A stretch of 64,000 nt of DNA from Streptomyces paradoxus (GCF_014202475.1 NZ_JACHGV010000013.1:62001-126000), one strand, 5' to 3'; positions 16,864-25,198 are shown, numbered from the stretch's first letter. The notes: generated by a model from the letters alone, not told the origin. A program made the numbers and translations.

Positions 16864-17823
16864 TCAGGCCCCGCCGCGCTCCCCCGTCGCGGCGGGGCTT
16901 TCCGCTGCCTCCCGGGCAAGGCGGTCGGTCACGTCGAGGAAGATCTGGTCGGCCTCGGGCACGGTCCGGGCTATGGATCGCTTGATGCGGACGGCGACCT
17001 CCTCCACCCGCTCGCTGTCCAGGCCGGGCACCAGGTCGACGCGGGCCGCCACCAGAGCCGTGTCCAGTCCGGTCTTCATCGTGAACAGCGCTTCCACACT
17101 GTCGATCTCGGGCTGTGCCCGCAGCAGCTCCCGGATCCGCCCGCTCGTCTCCGGGTCGGCCGCCTCGCCGATCAGTTGGTCCCGGGCTTCGCGGCCCAGC
17201 CGGAAGGCCACGTAGACCAGCAGCGCGCCGATCGCGAGCGAGGCCGAGGCCTCCCACACCACCTGGCCGGTGACCATGTGCAGCGCCATGCCCGCGATGG
17301 CCAGGGTGACGCCGAGCACCGCGGTGCCGTCCTCGGCGACGACCGTCCGCAGGGCCGGATCGCGCAGCCCGGCGCCCGTGCCGCCCTGCCGGCGCACCTG
17401 GTACAGCGCCCGCAACAGTGAACCGCCCTCCGCGAGGAGGGCGATTCCGAGCACGATCAGGCCGGCCACATAGCCGCCGAGTTCCTCCTCCGCACCGCTC
17501 GTCAGGGCCTCGAAGCCCTGGAAGAAGGAGAAGCAGCCGCCCATGACGAAGATCCCGACGGCCGCGAGGAGCGACCAGAAGAACCGCTCCTTGCCGTAGC
17601 CGAAGGGATGACGCCGGTCGGCGGGGCGGCGGCTGCGGCGCAGCGCCGCGAGCAGGAACACCTCGTTCAGGCTGTCGGCCACCGAATGGGCCGCCTCGGA
17701 CAGCAGGGCGGGTGATCCCGCCGCCAGGCCGCCGATGGCCTTGGCCACCGCGATCACCAGATTGGCCGCGAGCGCCACCAGCACGGTGACGCGTGTCTTG
17801 TGATCACTTCCTTCATCAGTCAC
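16864..17823 (-). CDS. Cation diffusion facilitator (CDF) metal efflux protein
   Basis: 319-residue inner-membrane protein with about six transmembrane helices and a cytoplasmic C-terminal metal domain. The membrane metal site shows as HSVAD in LLSEAAHSVADSLNE and D in VVAEDGTAVLG. It exports Zn2+, Co2+, Fe2+ or a similar ion using the proton gradient. GTG 17823 is chosen because the upstream extension is Pro-rich and unrelated to the family; the ribosome site is weak. It is divergent from the GHR-like gene at 17924. Confidence 0.88.
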   Translation of the reverse strand: MTDEGSDHKTRVTVLVALAANLVIAVAKAIGGLAAGSPALLSEAAHSVADSLNEVFLLAALRRSRRPADRRHPFGYGKERFFWSLLAAVGIFVMGGCFSFFQGFEALTSGAEEELGGYVAGLIVLGIALLAEGGSLLRALYQVRRQGGTGAGLRDPALRTVVAEDGTAVLGVTLAIAGMALHMVTGQVVWEASASLAIGALLVYVAFRLGREARDQLIGEAADPETSGRIRELLRAQPEIDSVEALFTMKTGLDTALVAARVDLVPGLDSERVEEVAVRIKRSIARTVPEADQIFLDVTDRLAREAAESPAATGERGGA

Positions 17824-17923
17824 CCACGCCGATTGCCCCGGTCGGGGGTACTCACACCGTGCCGTCGGCGGAAAACGGGGAACGCGTTCACCAGGGCCCA
17901 CGTACGGCAAGGAGGTCGTTCCC

Positions 17924-18949
17924 ATGAGCCGCGACGACGGCGACGACGGCAACACCGGCTACGGAAGGAGGGCGTTCAAACGGTCCAAGGCGCATTTCGC
18001 GGACCGGGTCACCGCGGACGGCCGGGACGGCTGGCCCGTGGAGGCCGGCCGCTACCGCCTGGTCGTCAGCCGTGCCTGCCCCTGGGCGAGCAGGTCGCTG
18101 GTCTCCCGTCGGCTGCTCGGCCTGGAGGACTCGCTGTCCCTGGCCGTGGCCGACCCGATCCAGGACGACCGCAGCTGGCGCTTCACGCTGGACGAAGACG
18201 GCCGCGACCCGGTCCTCGGCATCCGCTTCCTGAGTGAGGCGTACGACCGCCGGGAGTCGGACTATCCGGGTGGTGTCAGTGTGCCGGCGCTCGTGGACGT
18301 GCCCAGCGGCCGGCTGGTGACCAACGACTACCAGCAGCTCACCCTCGACCTCGCGACCGAGTGGACGGCCCTGCACCGGGAGGGCGCGCCCGACCTGTAT
18401 CCGGACGCGCTGCGCGACGAGATCGACGAGGTGATGGCGGACGTCTACGAGGACGTCAACAACGGCGTCTACCGGGCGGGGTTCGCCACCGGGCAGGAGG
18501 AGTACGAGGCCGCCTGCACGGGTGTGTTCCGCCGGCTGGAGCTGCTCGCGGAGCGGCTGGAACGGCAGCGCTACCTCGTCGGGGAAACGATCACCGAGGC
18601 GGACATCCGGCTGTTCACCACGCTGGTGCGTTTCGACGCCGTCTACCACGGCCACTTCAAGTGCAACCGCTGGAAGCTGACGGAGAACCAGGTGCTGTGG
18701 GCGTACGTCCGCGACCTGTACCAGACGCCCGGGTTCGGCGACACCGTCGACTTCGACCACATCAAGCGCCACTACTACCAGGTGCACACCGGCATCAACC
18801 CGACCCGCGTCGTCCCCCTGGGCCCGGACCTGTCCGGCTGGCTGACGCCGCACCACCGCGAGGAGCTGGGCGGCCGGCCGTTCGGTGACGGCACACCGCC
18901 CGGGCCGGTCCGTGCCGGGGAGCGGATACCGGCGGCGCACACCCCCTGA
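17924..18949 (+). CDS. Glutathionyl-hydroquinone reductase (ECM4/YqjG)-like GST
   Basis: 341-residue Xi-class GST-like enzyme. The catalytic cysteine is C52 in the SRACPWAS motif. The C-terminal helical half has the family signatures NNGVYRAGFATGQEEYE, TEADIRLFTTLVRFDAVYHGHFKCN and VDFDHIKRHYYQVH. Family members remove glutathione from glutathionyl-hydroquinones. Actinobacteria use mycothiol instead, so mycothiolated quinones are the inferred substrate. The ribosome site AAGGAGG is excellent. The next gene, DUF4235, follows after 35 bp and is likely co-transcribed. Confidence 0.92.
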   Translation: MSRDDGDDGNTGYGRRAFKRSKAHFADRVTADGRDGWPVEAGRYRLVVSRACPWASRSLVSRRLLGLEDSLSLAVADPIQDDRSWRFTLDEDGRDPVLGIRFLSEAYDRRESDYPGGVSVPALVDVPSGRLVTNDYQQLTLDLATEWTALHREGAPDLYPDALRDEIDEVMADVYEDVNNGVYRAGFATGQEEYEAACTGVFRRLELLAERLERQRYLVGETITEADIRLFTTLVRFDAVYHGHFKCNRWKLTENQVLWAYVRDLYQTPGFGDTVDFDHIKRHYYQVHTGINPTRVVPLGPDLSGWLTPHHREELGGRPFGDGTPPGPVRAGERIPAAHTP

Positions 18950-18984
18950 CCACCTTCACCCACCTCAGACATCCAGGAGTTCCC

Positions 18985-19281
18985 GTGGCAAAGAAGAAGA
19001 AGTTGTCCCTCGCGTACAAGCCCCTGGGGTTCGTGCTCGGCTGGTCGGGCGGCTGGCTGTCCGGGCTCGCCTTCCGTAAGACGTGGATGGCGATCCGGCA
19101 CGAGGAGGACGCGCCCGACGCTCTGGACAAGGACCGCGGCTGGGGCGAGGTCCTGCTGGCCGCCGCGATCCAGGGCGCGATCTTCGCCGTGGTGCGCAGC
19201 GCCGTGGACCGCGCGGGCGCCAAGGCCATCGAGCGCTCGACCGGCACCTGGCCGGTCGGCGAGAAGGGCGGCCGGGACTGA
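18985..19281 (+). CDS. DUF4235 small membrane protein
   Basis: 98-residue protein with a basic start (AKKKKLSLAYKPLG), a Gly/Trp-rich membrane segment (18-34 region) and a second hydrophobic helix (VLLAAAIQGAIFAVVRSAVDRAG). It matches the actinobacterial DUF4235 family, whose function is unknown. It starts at GTG with AGGAG 7 nt upstream. It lies 35 bp after the GHR-like gene and is closed by the strong palindrome at 19287. Confidence 0.85.
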   Translation: MAKKKKLSLAYKPLGFVLGWSGGWLSGLAFRKTWMAIRHEEDAPDALDKDRGWGEVLLAAAIQGAIFAVVRSAVDRAGAKAIERSTGTWPVGEKGGRD

Positions 19282-19286
19282 CCGCC

Positions 19287-19324
19287 GCCCGGCCCCGCCC
19301 GGCGGCCGCCGGGCGGGGCCGGGC
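19287..19324. terminator. Perfect 38-bp GC palindrome, transcription terminator
   Basis: 19-bp arms with no loop, made only of G and C, starting 6 nt after the DUF4235 stop. This is typical of Streptomyces factor-independent terminators without a U-tract. Confidence 0.8.
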
Positions 19325-19362
19325 CGCGCTCCGCCGTTCGCCTTGATCGTCTACATGGTGAG

Positions 19363-19488
19363 GTGCGATTCGAGGCGCAGCACCGCCTGGTCTTCCCGCA
19401 CCAGCTGCTCCTGGCCGCGTTCGCCTTGTTCACCGCCGGTCTGCTGGTACGGCGCCTGGCCGACGTGAAAAAGCCCGCTCATGCCTGA
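19363..19488 (+). pseudogene. Short membrane-protein remnant upstream of the azlD remnant
   Basis: A 41-codon frame from GTG 19363 holds one hydrophobic helix (HQLLLAAFALFTAGLLVRRL) and stops 8 bp inside the start of the azlD remnant (ATGCCTGA overlap). This is translational-coupling geometry, like that between azlC and azlD. It has no ribosome site, and I cannot recognise it as the AzlC C-terminus. It may be the residue of a deleted upstream partner or chance. Confidence 0.4.
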
Positions 19489-19689
19489 GTACGCCGGGGT
19501 CGCGGCCCTAGTCACCGCCGCCGTCACCTGGACCCTGAGCGACCTTCCCGTCACCCAGCCACGCGCGGCGGCCCCGCCGGCCGCCCTGGCCGTCACCGTC
19601 GGCCTGCACCTGTGGCGTCGCAAGGCGCTGCTGAGCATCCTCGCCGGCACGGCCGTCCACGTGACCCCGGCCAGCTCTTCACGGGCTGA
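19481..19689 (+). pseudogene. azlD: Decayed azlD (branched-chain amino-acid exporter small subunit)
   Basis: The frame reads MPEYAGVAALVTAAVTWTL, then directly DLPVTQPRAAAPP and LAVTVGLHLWRRKALLSILAGTAVHV. Intact AzlD proteins, as I recall them, have about 40 more residues between the first two blocks, so an in-frame internal deletion is likely. At the 3' end the frame runs through; one missing base near 19670 would restore a normal ending and the TGA at 19687. No intact azlC is adjacent. It is judged non-functional. Confidence 0.7.
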
Positions 19690-19731
19690 CGCGGGATCCG
19701 GCCGTTGCCGGCGACCGGCGGGACCTCTCGC

Positions 19732-20124
19732 TCAGCCCTGCTTGGGGGCCGTCGGCGCGGTGCGGCGCAAGGTGAAGGAGTGGCCGGCCGGATCGGCGTA
19801 GCCGCGCTCCTCCAGAGGGCCGGAGGGGTCCTTGGCCTCCAGGGGGCGGCCGCCGAGGCTGATGACGCGGCGTTCCACCGCGTCGAGGTCGTCCACCACG
19901 AACTCCAGATGGGCCTGCAGGGAGTTCTCGGGGCGCGGCCAGCTGGGCGGGGTCGCGTTGACGTCCCGGCGCAGTGCGATCCGGAAGCCGTCGGCGCTCT
20001 TGATCTCCACCCGGTTGGCGGTGGCGTCCGACTCCTCCCCCTCCAGCAGTTCCTTGTAGAACACGGCGAGCTTCTCGGGCTCGGCGCAGTCGAGCACGAG
20101 GACCCCCGCTTTCACCAGTGCCAT
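19732..20124 (-). CDS. VOC (glyoxalase/bleomycin-resistance fold) protein
   Basis: 130-residue single vicinal-oxygen-chelate domain protein with two beta-alpha-beta-beta-beta modules (VKAGVLVLDCAEPEKLAVFYKELL and AHLEFVVDDLDAVERRVISLGG), ending in YADPAGHSFTL. Metal ligands such as the H and E of AHLEFVV are present in the second module. It probably binds or modifies a small molecule; the substrate is unknown. The ATG has GGAGG upstream. It is followed on the same strand, going upstream, by the FMN-type oxidoreductase at 20204. Confidence 0.87.
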   Translation of the reverse strand: MALVKAGVLVLDCAEPEKLAVFYKELLEGEESDATANRVEIKSADGFRIALRRDVNATPPSWPRPENSLQAHLEFVVDDLDAVERRVISLGGRPLEAKDPSGPLEERGYADPAGHSFTLRRTAPTAPKQG

Positions 20125-20203
20125 GTCTCCTCCGCAGGATTCCGGCCGCGGGGCGGTCGTGCCCCGCGGATCCGTACCTTGCGGATATCCCGGTCCGGCG
20201 GAT

Positions 20204-20668
20204 TCAGTCGGTCTTCAACCACCGTCCGTCGCGCATGAGTTCACGGCCGTCGAGTTCGTCGGCCTCCCGCCAGGCCTGCACCCGCCGCGGCACGACGCGG
20301 AAGTAGAGGTACGGCGTGGCGAGCCGGCGGGGGTCGAACCCGGTCTTGGCGGCGAAGAGTTCGGCGTCCTGCTCGGTCAGCTCGCCGGGCTGGACCGTTT
20401 CGACGGTGCCCTCGACGAGGACGACGTCCCGGGTCGGCCCGATGCCCACCCGGGCCCGGCCGGATGCGGCGAGGTTCCGTCCGGTGGGGCTGGAGGCGGG
20501 CGTGGCGAACAGCAGGTACGAGCCGTTCCAGAGGAAGGACAGCGGGACGAGGTACGGCGTCCCCGTCGCGCCGTCGGCCGTGGCGACCCACGCGTCCACG
20601 TCGTGGTCCAGGCGGTGCAGGGTGTCCTTCTTGCGCTGCTCGGCGCTGCGTACGGGTGCGGACGTCAT
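20204..20668 (-). CDS. Pyridoxamine-5'-phosphate-oxidase-fold (FMN/F420) protein
   Basis: 154-residue split-barrel flavoprotein (DAWVATADGATGTPYLVPLSFLWNGSYLLFATPASSPTGRNLAASGRARVGIGPTRDVVLVEGTVETV). The family includes F420- and FMN-dependent reductases and heme-degrading-like proteins; cofactor and substrate cannot be told here. AGGAGG lies 9 nt before the ATG. It may be co-transcribed with the VOC gene downstream, with a 79-bp gap. Confidence 0.85.
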   Translation of the reverse strand: MTSAPVRSAEQRKKDTLHRLDHDVDAWVATADGATGTPYLVPLSFLWNGSYLLFATPASSPTGRNLAASGRARVGIGPTRDVVLVEGTVETVQPGELTEQDAELFAAKTGFDPRRLATPYLYFRVVPRRVQAWREADELDGRELMRDGRWLKTD

Positions 20669-20787
20669 CGCGGTGGGCCTCCTGACGGGTCGTCGAACGG
20701 ACTCGGACCAGTGTGGCGCCCGGTACCTGGAACGTGTGACACGACGGTGCCCGGCCGGCTCCCGCGGCCGGGCACGGTGCGACAGCG

Positions 20788-22038
20788 CTACACGGCGAAC
20801 TCGACCGGCAGGCTGTCCAGCCGGGATTCCCACGTGGAGGCGGTCGAGGAGAGCTCCTCCGGCGGCACGGCCAGGGTCAGGCCCGGCAGGCGGTGCAGCA
20901 GGACGTCCACCGCGATCTCGATGATGGACTGGCCGATGCCCTGCCCCGGGCACTCGTGCGGACCCGAACTGAACGCCAGGTGGGCCTGGTTGCCCTGGAG
21001 CGAGACACCCGTGTCCGGCCGGACGTCGGGGTCGGAGTTGCCCGCCGCGAGGCCCAGGACCAGCAGGTCGCCCTCCTGGATCTGGTGGCCGCCCAGCTCC
21101 AGGTCGCTCGCGGCGAACCGGCCCGGCAGCACGGCCAGCGGCGGGCTGTTCCACATGACCTCCTCCACCACGGCCGAGACGTTCAGCTGGCCGCTGATCA
21201 GTCCGGCGAGCCGGGCGGTGTCGGTGAGGATCAGCTGGAGCACCCGGGCCAGCAGGTTGCTGGTCGTGGTGTGCGCGGCGATCAGCACCAGACGCAGATG
21301 GCTGACCACCTCGTCCTCGTCGAGAGCGGCCGCGTGCCCCAGCAGGGCGGTGGTGAAGTCACCGCCGGGCTCGGAGCGCTTGCGCTCGGCCAGTGCGCCG
21401 AGGATCTCCATGATGCGCTCGTTGTGCGCGAGGGCACCCTCACCGCCCTTGAAGACCTGGGCGCAGGATTCGACCAGGTCGCGGCCCTCCGCCTCGGGGA
21501 GCCCGAGGATGCGGGAGAGCACCAGCATCGGCAGGTACTCGGCGTAGTCCGACACGAGGTCGGCGCTGCCGGAGTCGGCGAAGGCGTCGATCTGCTTGTT
21601 CGCGAAGTGGGTCGCGTGGCGCCGGATACCGCGGGCGGTGGCCGCCTGGAGCCCGTCGGTGACGGCGGCGCGCAGCCTGCGGTGCGGCTCGCCGTCCTGG
21701 GAGACGCAGTCCGGCCGCCAGCCGATCATCGGGATCAGCGGTGAGGTCTCGTCGACGCGCCCGTCGGCCCAGTCCCGCCAGATCCTCGCGTCCCGGCTGA
21801 ACTGGCGGGGGTTGTCGAGCACCCGCCGGTTGTCGCGGTATCCGAGGACCAGCCAGGCGGCCACGTCGCCTTCGAGCAGCACCGGCGCGACCGAGCCGTG
21901 CTCCTTGCGCAGCCGCTCGTAGATGCCCATCGGGTCGGTCGCGGCGTCCGGGCCGTACAGCCTGGTCATCTCGGCGCCGTGGTGGGCGACGGGGCAGCCC
22001 CGCACGGCCGGGAGTCCGGATTCGGTCGAGTCGTTCAT
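20788..22038 (-). CDS. cvnE: Conservon cytochrome P450 (CvnE, CYP157-like) lacking the ExxR arginine
   Basis: 416-residue P450 and last gene of the conservon. The heme loop is present (HLAFSSGPHECPG, C363), but the K-helix ExxR reads E293-V-M-W296 with Trp in place of Arg. The I-helix reads IAAHTTTS where most P450s have AGHETT. From memory, CYP157 proteins of Streptomyces conservons show the same loss (an EQSLW-type motif), so this is a family trait rather than a mutation. Its start overlaps the GTPase stop (ATGA). It may act as a heme sensor or specialised oxidase within the signalling complex; its catalytic competence is uncertain. Confidence 0.92.
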   Translation of the reverse strand: MNDSTESGLPAVRGCPVAHHGAEMTRLYGPDAATDPMGIYERLRKEHGSVAPVLLEGDVAAWLVLGYRDNRRVLDNPRQFSRDARIWRDWADGRVDETSPLIPMIGWRPDCVSQDGEPHRRLRAAVTDGLQAATARGIRRHATHFANKQIDAFADSGSADLVSDYAEYLPMLVLSRILGLPEAEGRDLVESCAQVFKGGEGALAHNERIMEILGALAERKRSEPGGDFTTALLGHAAALDEDEVVSHLRLVLIAAHTTTSNLLARVLQLILTDTARLAGLISGQLNVSAVVEEVMWNSPPLAVLPGRFAASDLELGGHQIQEGDLLVLGLAAGNSDPDVRPDTGVSLQGNQAHLAFSSGPHECPGQGIGQSIIEIAVDVLLHRLPGLTLAVPPEELSSTASTWESRLDSLPVEFAV

Positions 22039-22637
22039 CGGGGCTCCAGGGCCACGGCCGAGCGTTCCTTCAGATGGTGGATCAGTGCGACCAGGACGTC
22101 CCGGCTGGAGGCACGGTCGCGGGCGTCGAAGGCCACGACCGGGGTGTGCTCGGGGATGTCCAGGGCGTCCCGGATCTCCTCGACCGGGTAGTTCCGCGAG
22201 TCGGGAAAGACGTTCAGCGCGACGACGAAGGGGACTTCCAGCCGCTCCATCTCCTCGATCGCCCGGAAACTGGACTCCAGGCGGCGCGTGTCCACCAGGA
22301 CGACCGCGCCGAGGGCCCCTTTGAACAGCCCGTTCCACAGGAACCAGAACCGTTCCTGCCCGGGCGTGCCGAACAGGTACAGCACCAGGCTCTCGTTGAT
22401 GCCGATCTTGCCGAAGTCCAGGCTGACGGTGGTCTGCGTCTTGTCGGCGACGCCGATGAGGTGGTCGACGTCGGCGCTGGCCTGGGTGAGGGTCTCCTCG
22501 GTGGTGAGCGGCTTGATGTCGCTGACCGACCGGACCATGGTGGTCTTCCCGGTGCCGAACCCGCCGGCGATCATCACCTTCACCGAACGGGTGTCCCCGG
22601 CCGAGCCTCCGGGTTGGTCAAAGCCTTTCAAGTCCAC
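22035..22637 (-). CDS. cvnD: Conservon Ras/MglA-like small GTPase (CvnD)
   Basis: 200-residue ATP/GTP-binding protein. The P-loop is GGFGTGKTT (25-33), the switch region contains FGTPGQERF where Ras proteins have DxxGQE, and ALNVFPD provides the N-x-x-D base-recognition motif. Starting at GTG 22637 with GGAGG 7 nt upstream, it overlaps the DUF742 gene by 20 bp and is translationally coupled to the P450. In known conservons CvnD associates with CvnA-C at the membrane like a eukaryotic G-protein module. Confidence 0.93.
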   Translation of the reverse strand: MDLKGFDQPGGSAGDTRSVKVMIAGGFGTGKTTMVRSVSDIKPLTTEETLTQASADVDHLIGVADKTQTTVSLDFGKIGINESLVLYLFGTPGQERFWFLWNGLFKGALGAVVLVDTRRLESSFRAIEEMERLEVPFVVALNVFPDSRNYPVEEIRDALDIPEHTPVVAFDARDRASSRDVLVALIHHLKERSAVALEPR

Positions 22638-22989
22638 TGAGTACCTCCTCAAGGAGCGCGAGGTCGGGCCCGCGGCCGGCGTCGTGCGCCGGGATGGGGT
22701 TACGGGCTTCGACGCGACCTGCGTCCAGCAGGTCCGACAGCAGCACCGCGAGAATGTTGAAGGGGAGCCCCAGGTGAGCGCCGAGTTCGGCGACCGACAA
22801 CGGGTCGCGGCAGCGGCGGAGGATCTCCTCGTGCTCGTGCTGCATACCCGGTAACGGGGCGGCGCGGGAGACGACCAGGGTCGCCACGTCGAGGCTCGAC
22901 GCCGAACCGCCCGGTCCGCTGCGCCCCCCGGTGAGGACGTAGTAGCGCTCGAGACCGGACGGGTCCGACGGTCTGCGGGGAGCACTCAT
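22618..22989 (-). CDS. cvnC: Conservon DUF742 protein (CvnC)
   Basis: 123-residue protein of the DUF742 family (RYYVLTGGRSGP at 15-27, ATLVVSRA, ILRRCRDPLSVAELGAHLGLPFNILAVLLSDLLDAGRV). The middle segment looks like a winged-helix fold. It is the third gene of the operon and overlaps both neighbours: ATGA with the roadblock gene and 20 bp with the GTPase gene. In conservons it is part of the membrane-associated signalling complex. Confidence 0.93.
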   Translation of the reverse strand: MSAPRRPSDPSGLERYYVLTGGRSGPGGSASSLDVATLVVSRAAPLPGMQHEHEEILRRCRDPLSVAELGAHLGLPFNILAVLLSDLLDAGRVEARNPIPAHDAGRGPDLALLEEVLSGLERL

Positions 22990-23396
22990 CCAGAGTGCTC
23001 CTCCAGGCGCGGAGTGGTGCCGAGGAGCTCACCCATCCTGCGGGCCAGGTCCCTCATCTGGTGTCCGAGCAGGCCCTGGTCGAGGCCTTCCCTGGCGAGG
23101 ACACCGAGGTACGTCTCCACACCCGCGCGCACGACGAAGAGGTGCCCGCCGTCCACCTCGATCATCGCCAGGCGCAACTGCCCGGCGTACTTGGGGAACT
23201 GCTCGGCGACCGGCTGGGCCAGGGCCTGCAGGCCGGCCACCACGGCCGCGAAACGGTCGACGTCGTCGGGGTCTTCGGCGCCGTAGGAGGTGATGGCCTT
23301 GCCGTCACTGGAGGCCACGAGGGCGAAACGGATCTCCTGGATGCTCTCGACGAGGTCGCGGAGCGCCCAGCTCACGTCTGTTCCTTGTTGCGTCAT
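22986..23396 (-). CDS. cvnB: Conservon roadblock/LC7 protein (CvnB)
   Basis: 136-residue roadblock/LC7 domain protein (SWALRDLVESIQEIRFALVASSDGKAITSYG, VDGGHLFVVRAG). Roadblock proteins bind and regulate small GTPases of the MglA/Ras type, here the CvnD product two genes downstream. The start is 5 bp after the CvnA stop and the stop overlaps the CvnC start, so all five genes form one operon. Confidence 0.93.
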   Translation of the reverse strand: MTQQGTDVSWALRDLVESIQEIRFALVASSDGKAITSYGAEDPDDVDRFAAVVAGLQALAQPVAEQFPKYAGQLRLAMIEVDGGHLFVVRAGVETYLGVLAREGLDQGLLGHQMRDLARRMGELLGTTPRLEEHSG

Positions 23397-23401
23397 GAGG
23401 A

Positions 23402-25135
23402 CTAGTCGCTCTCTTCGGTGCGGTGCTCGGTGTTCTCGCGGCCGGCGAGGGTGTCACCGTCGTCGGCCGGCTCGACGGCCTGTGCCGCGTCGCGCCCGGC
23501 GGTGGCGAAGGCGGCGAGACCCGAGAAGGACGCGTCCGGCGGGACGGCGGCGACGGTGCCCCGATCGGCCCGCTCGGCCGGCCTGGGCGCCTCCGTCTCG
23601 TTCCGCTTGCTGCGGCGCCGGGGCAGTCCGCCGGGCGTGGTCTCCGCGGTCTCCGCCTGCACGGCCCGTGGTTCGGGCACGGTGGCCCTCTCGCGGGCCG
23701 GGGCCGCGGTGGCGCCGGCGGTGCGCACCTCCGGGGCGGGCGCGGCCGGGGCGGGCGCGGCCGTGGGCAGCGGGCTGAAGTACTTGTGCGGGACCACGAC
23801 CACCACGGAGGTGCCGAGCCACGGCGAGTCCGCGAAGGTGACGCGGATGCCGTAGCGGCGGGCGAGGGCACCGACGACCCGCAGGCCGATGTTGGCGTCC
23901 TCGGTGATGCCGCCGAGGCCCGCGCCGGGCGCGGTGCCCGCGAGGGCGTGCTCGGCCTCGCGCTTCTTCTCCTCGCTCAGGCCCTTGCCGGAGTCCTGGA
24001 TCTCGATGCCGACGCCGTTGGGCACCTCCTTGCCGGAGATGAGCACCGGCTCGGTGGGCGGCGAGTAGCGGGCCGCGTTGTCCAGGAGGTGGGCCAGGAT
24101 CAGCGTGAGGTGGTCGACGAGACCGCCGTCGACGCCGAGTTCGGGCAGGTGGCGCACCTGGATCCGGTGGAAGTCCTTGATGCGGCCGATGCCGCCGCGC
24201 ACCACGCTCAGCAGCCGCTGCGGCTCCTGCCACTGCCGGCCGGGGCGGTCGGAGCCGCCGAGCACGCCGATGCTCGCGGCAAGCGAGTCGGCGGGGCCGA
24301 GCTCCTGGTCGAGCTCCATCAGGCCCCGGGCGACGGCCGGCAGCCGGCCGTGCTCGCCCTGCATCTCGTGGAGACGGCCGCGGAGCTTGCTCGTCAGCAC
24401 GTGGATGCGGTTGCCGATGCTGATCACGGCCTGTTCGGCGGAGGTGGAGCGGTCGAACTCCGCCTCCAGACCGATCAGGGAGGTGCGCAGCAGCTTGCGC
24501 AGTTCGGCCTGGAGCTCCGAACTGACCTTGGCGCACTGGTTGACGGTGGGCAGCAGGTCGTCGATGGCGTCGCCGGCGCGCAGCTTCGCCATTGCGTCGG
24601 GCAGCTGCTCGTCAGCGAGCCGGGCGACCGCGGCGAGCTGGTGGGAGAGCTGTTCCTGCCAGACCTCGGACTGGCCGGCGAGCTGGGCCTCGTAGGAGGC
24701 GGCCTGCTCGGTCAGCCGTTCCTCATAGGCCCGGGACCGGTCGGCGAGCTGCGTCTCGTACGTCGCGCTCTGGTCGGCCAGGCGCCGCTCGTACGCCGCG
24801 TTCTGCTCGTTGAGCTGGGATTCCAGGCTGGCGCGCTCGGCGGCGAACTTGCGTTCCAGGCCCGCCACATGCTGCTGCCACTGCTGGTTGTGCTCGGCCT
24901 GCGTGGTGCGGAAGGAGCCTTCCGCCCGGTGCAGTTGTGCCCGGGTGCGCAGCAGCAGCCGTACGCACACGGCACCGGCCGCAGTCGCCGCGACTCCGGC
25001 TACGGCCGCGATTATTCGATCCGAGCTCATGAACGTGGCGGCAACGGTCCCGCCGCCCAAGCCCAGCGGCATCAACCACCAGCTGTACCAGGCGACAGGG
25101 GTCCGCGCCGCCGGTGGCGGAGTGGCGAGTTCCAT
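23402..25135 (-). CDS. cvnA: Conservon sensor-kinase-like membrane protein (CvnA)
   Basis: 577-residue protein. It has two membrane helices near the N-terminus (about 16-36 and 41-62), a cytoplasmic coiled coil with 11-residue repeats (93-169), a helical region, and an HATPase_c domain (N-box LAHLLDNAARYSPP, G1 IEIQDSGKGL, G2 ANIGLRVVGALARRYGI). A Pro/Ala-rich disordered tail follows. It has almost no extracytoplasmic loop and lacks the large sensor domain of longer nitrate-sensor-type relatives. ATG 25135 is chosen because GAAGG is 6 nt upstream; the ATG at 25141 abuts it. It is the first gene of cvnABCDE. Confidence 0.92.
   Translation of the reverse strand: MELATPPPAARTPVAWYSWWLMPLGLGGGTVAATFMSSDRIIAAVAGVAATAAGAVCVRLLLRTRAQLHRAEGSFRTTQAEHNQQWQQHVAGLERKFAAERASLESQLNEQNAAYERRLADQSATYETQLADRSRAYEERLTEQAASYEAQLAGQSEVWQEQLSHQLAAVARLADEQLPDAMAKLRAGDAIDDLLPTVNQCAKVSSELQAELRKLLRTSLIGLEAEFDRSTSAEQAVISIGNRIHVLTSKLRGRLHEMQGEHGRLPAVARGLMELDQELGPADSLAASIGVLGGSDRPGRQWQEPQRLLSVVRGGIGRIKDFHRIQVRHLPELGVDGGLVDHLTLILAHLLDNAARYSPPTEPVLISGKEVPNGVGIEIQDSGKGLSEEKKREAEHALAGTAPGAGLGGITEDANIGLRVVGALARRYGIRVTFADSPWLGTSVVVVVPHKYFSPLPTAAPAPAAPAPEVRTAGATAAPARERATVPEPRAVQAETAETTPGGLPRRRSKRNETEAPRPAERADRGTVAAVPPDASFSGLAAFATAGRDAAQAVEPADDGDTLAGRENTEHRTEESD
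24629..24859 (-). repeat. Seven 11-residue coiled-coil repeats in CvnA
   Basis: Consecutive 11-residue units such as YERRLADQSAT, YETQLADRSRA, YEERLTEQAAS and YEAQLAGQSEV run through residues 93-169 of CvnA, with Tyr-Glu at the start of four units and Leu at position five. This is a hendecad pattern forming a rigid helical rod between membrane and ATPase. Confidence 0.85.
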
Positions 25136-25198
25136 CTGCATCCTTCGAAGCAACACGATCGAACGGGGGGGTGTGGATCGCACTCATGAGTACGCACC

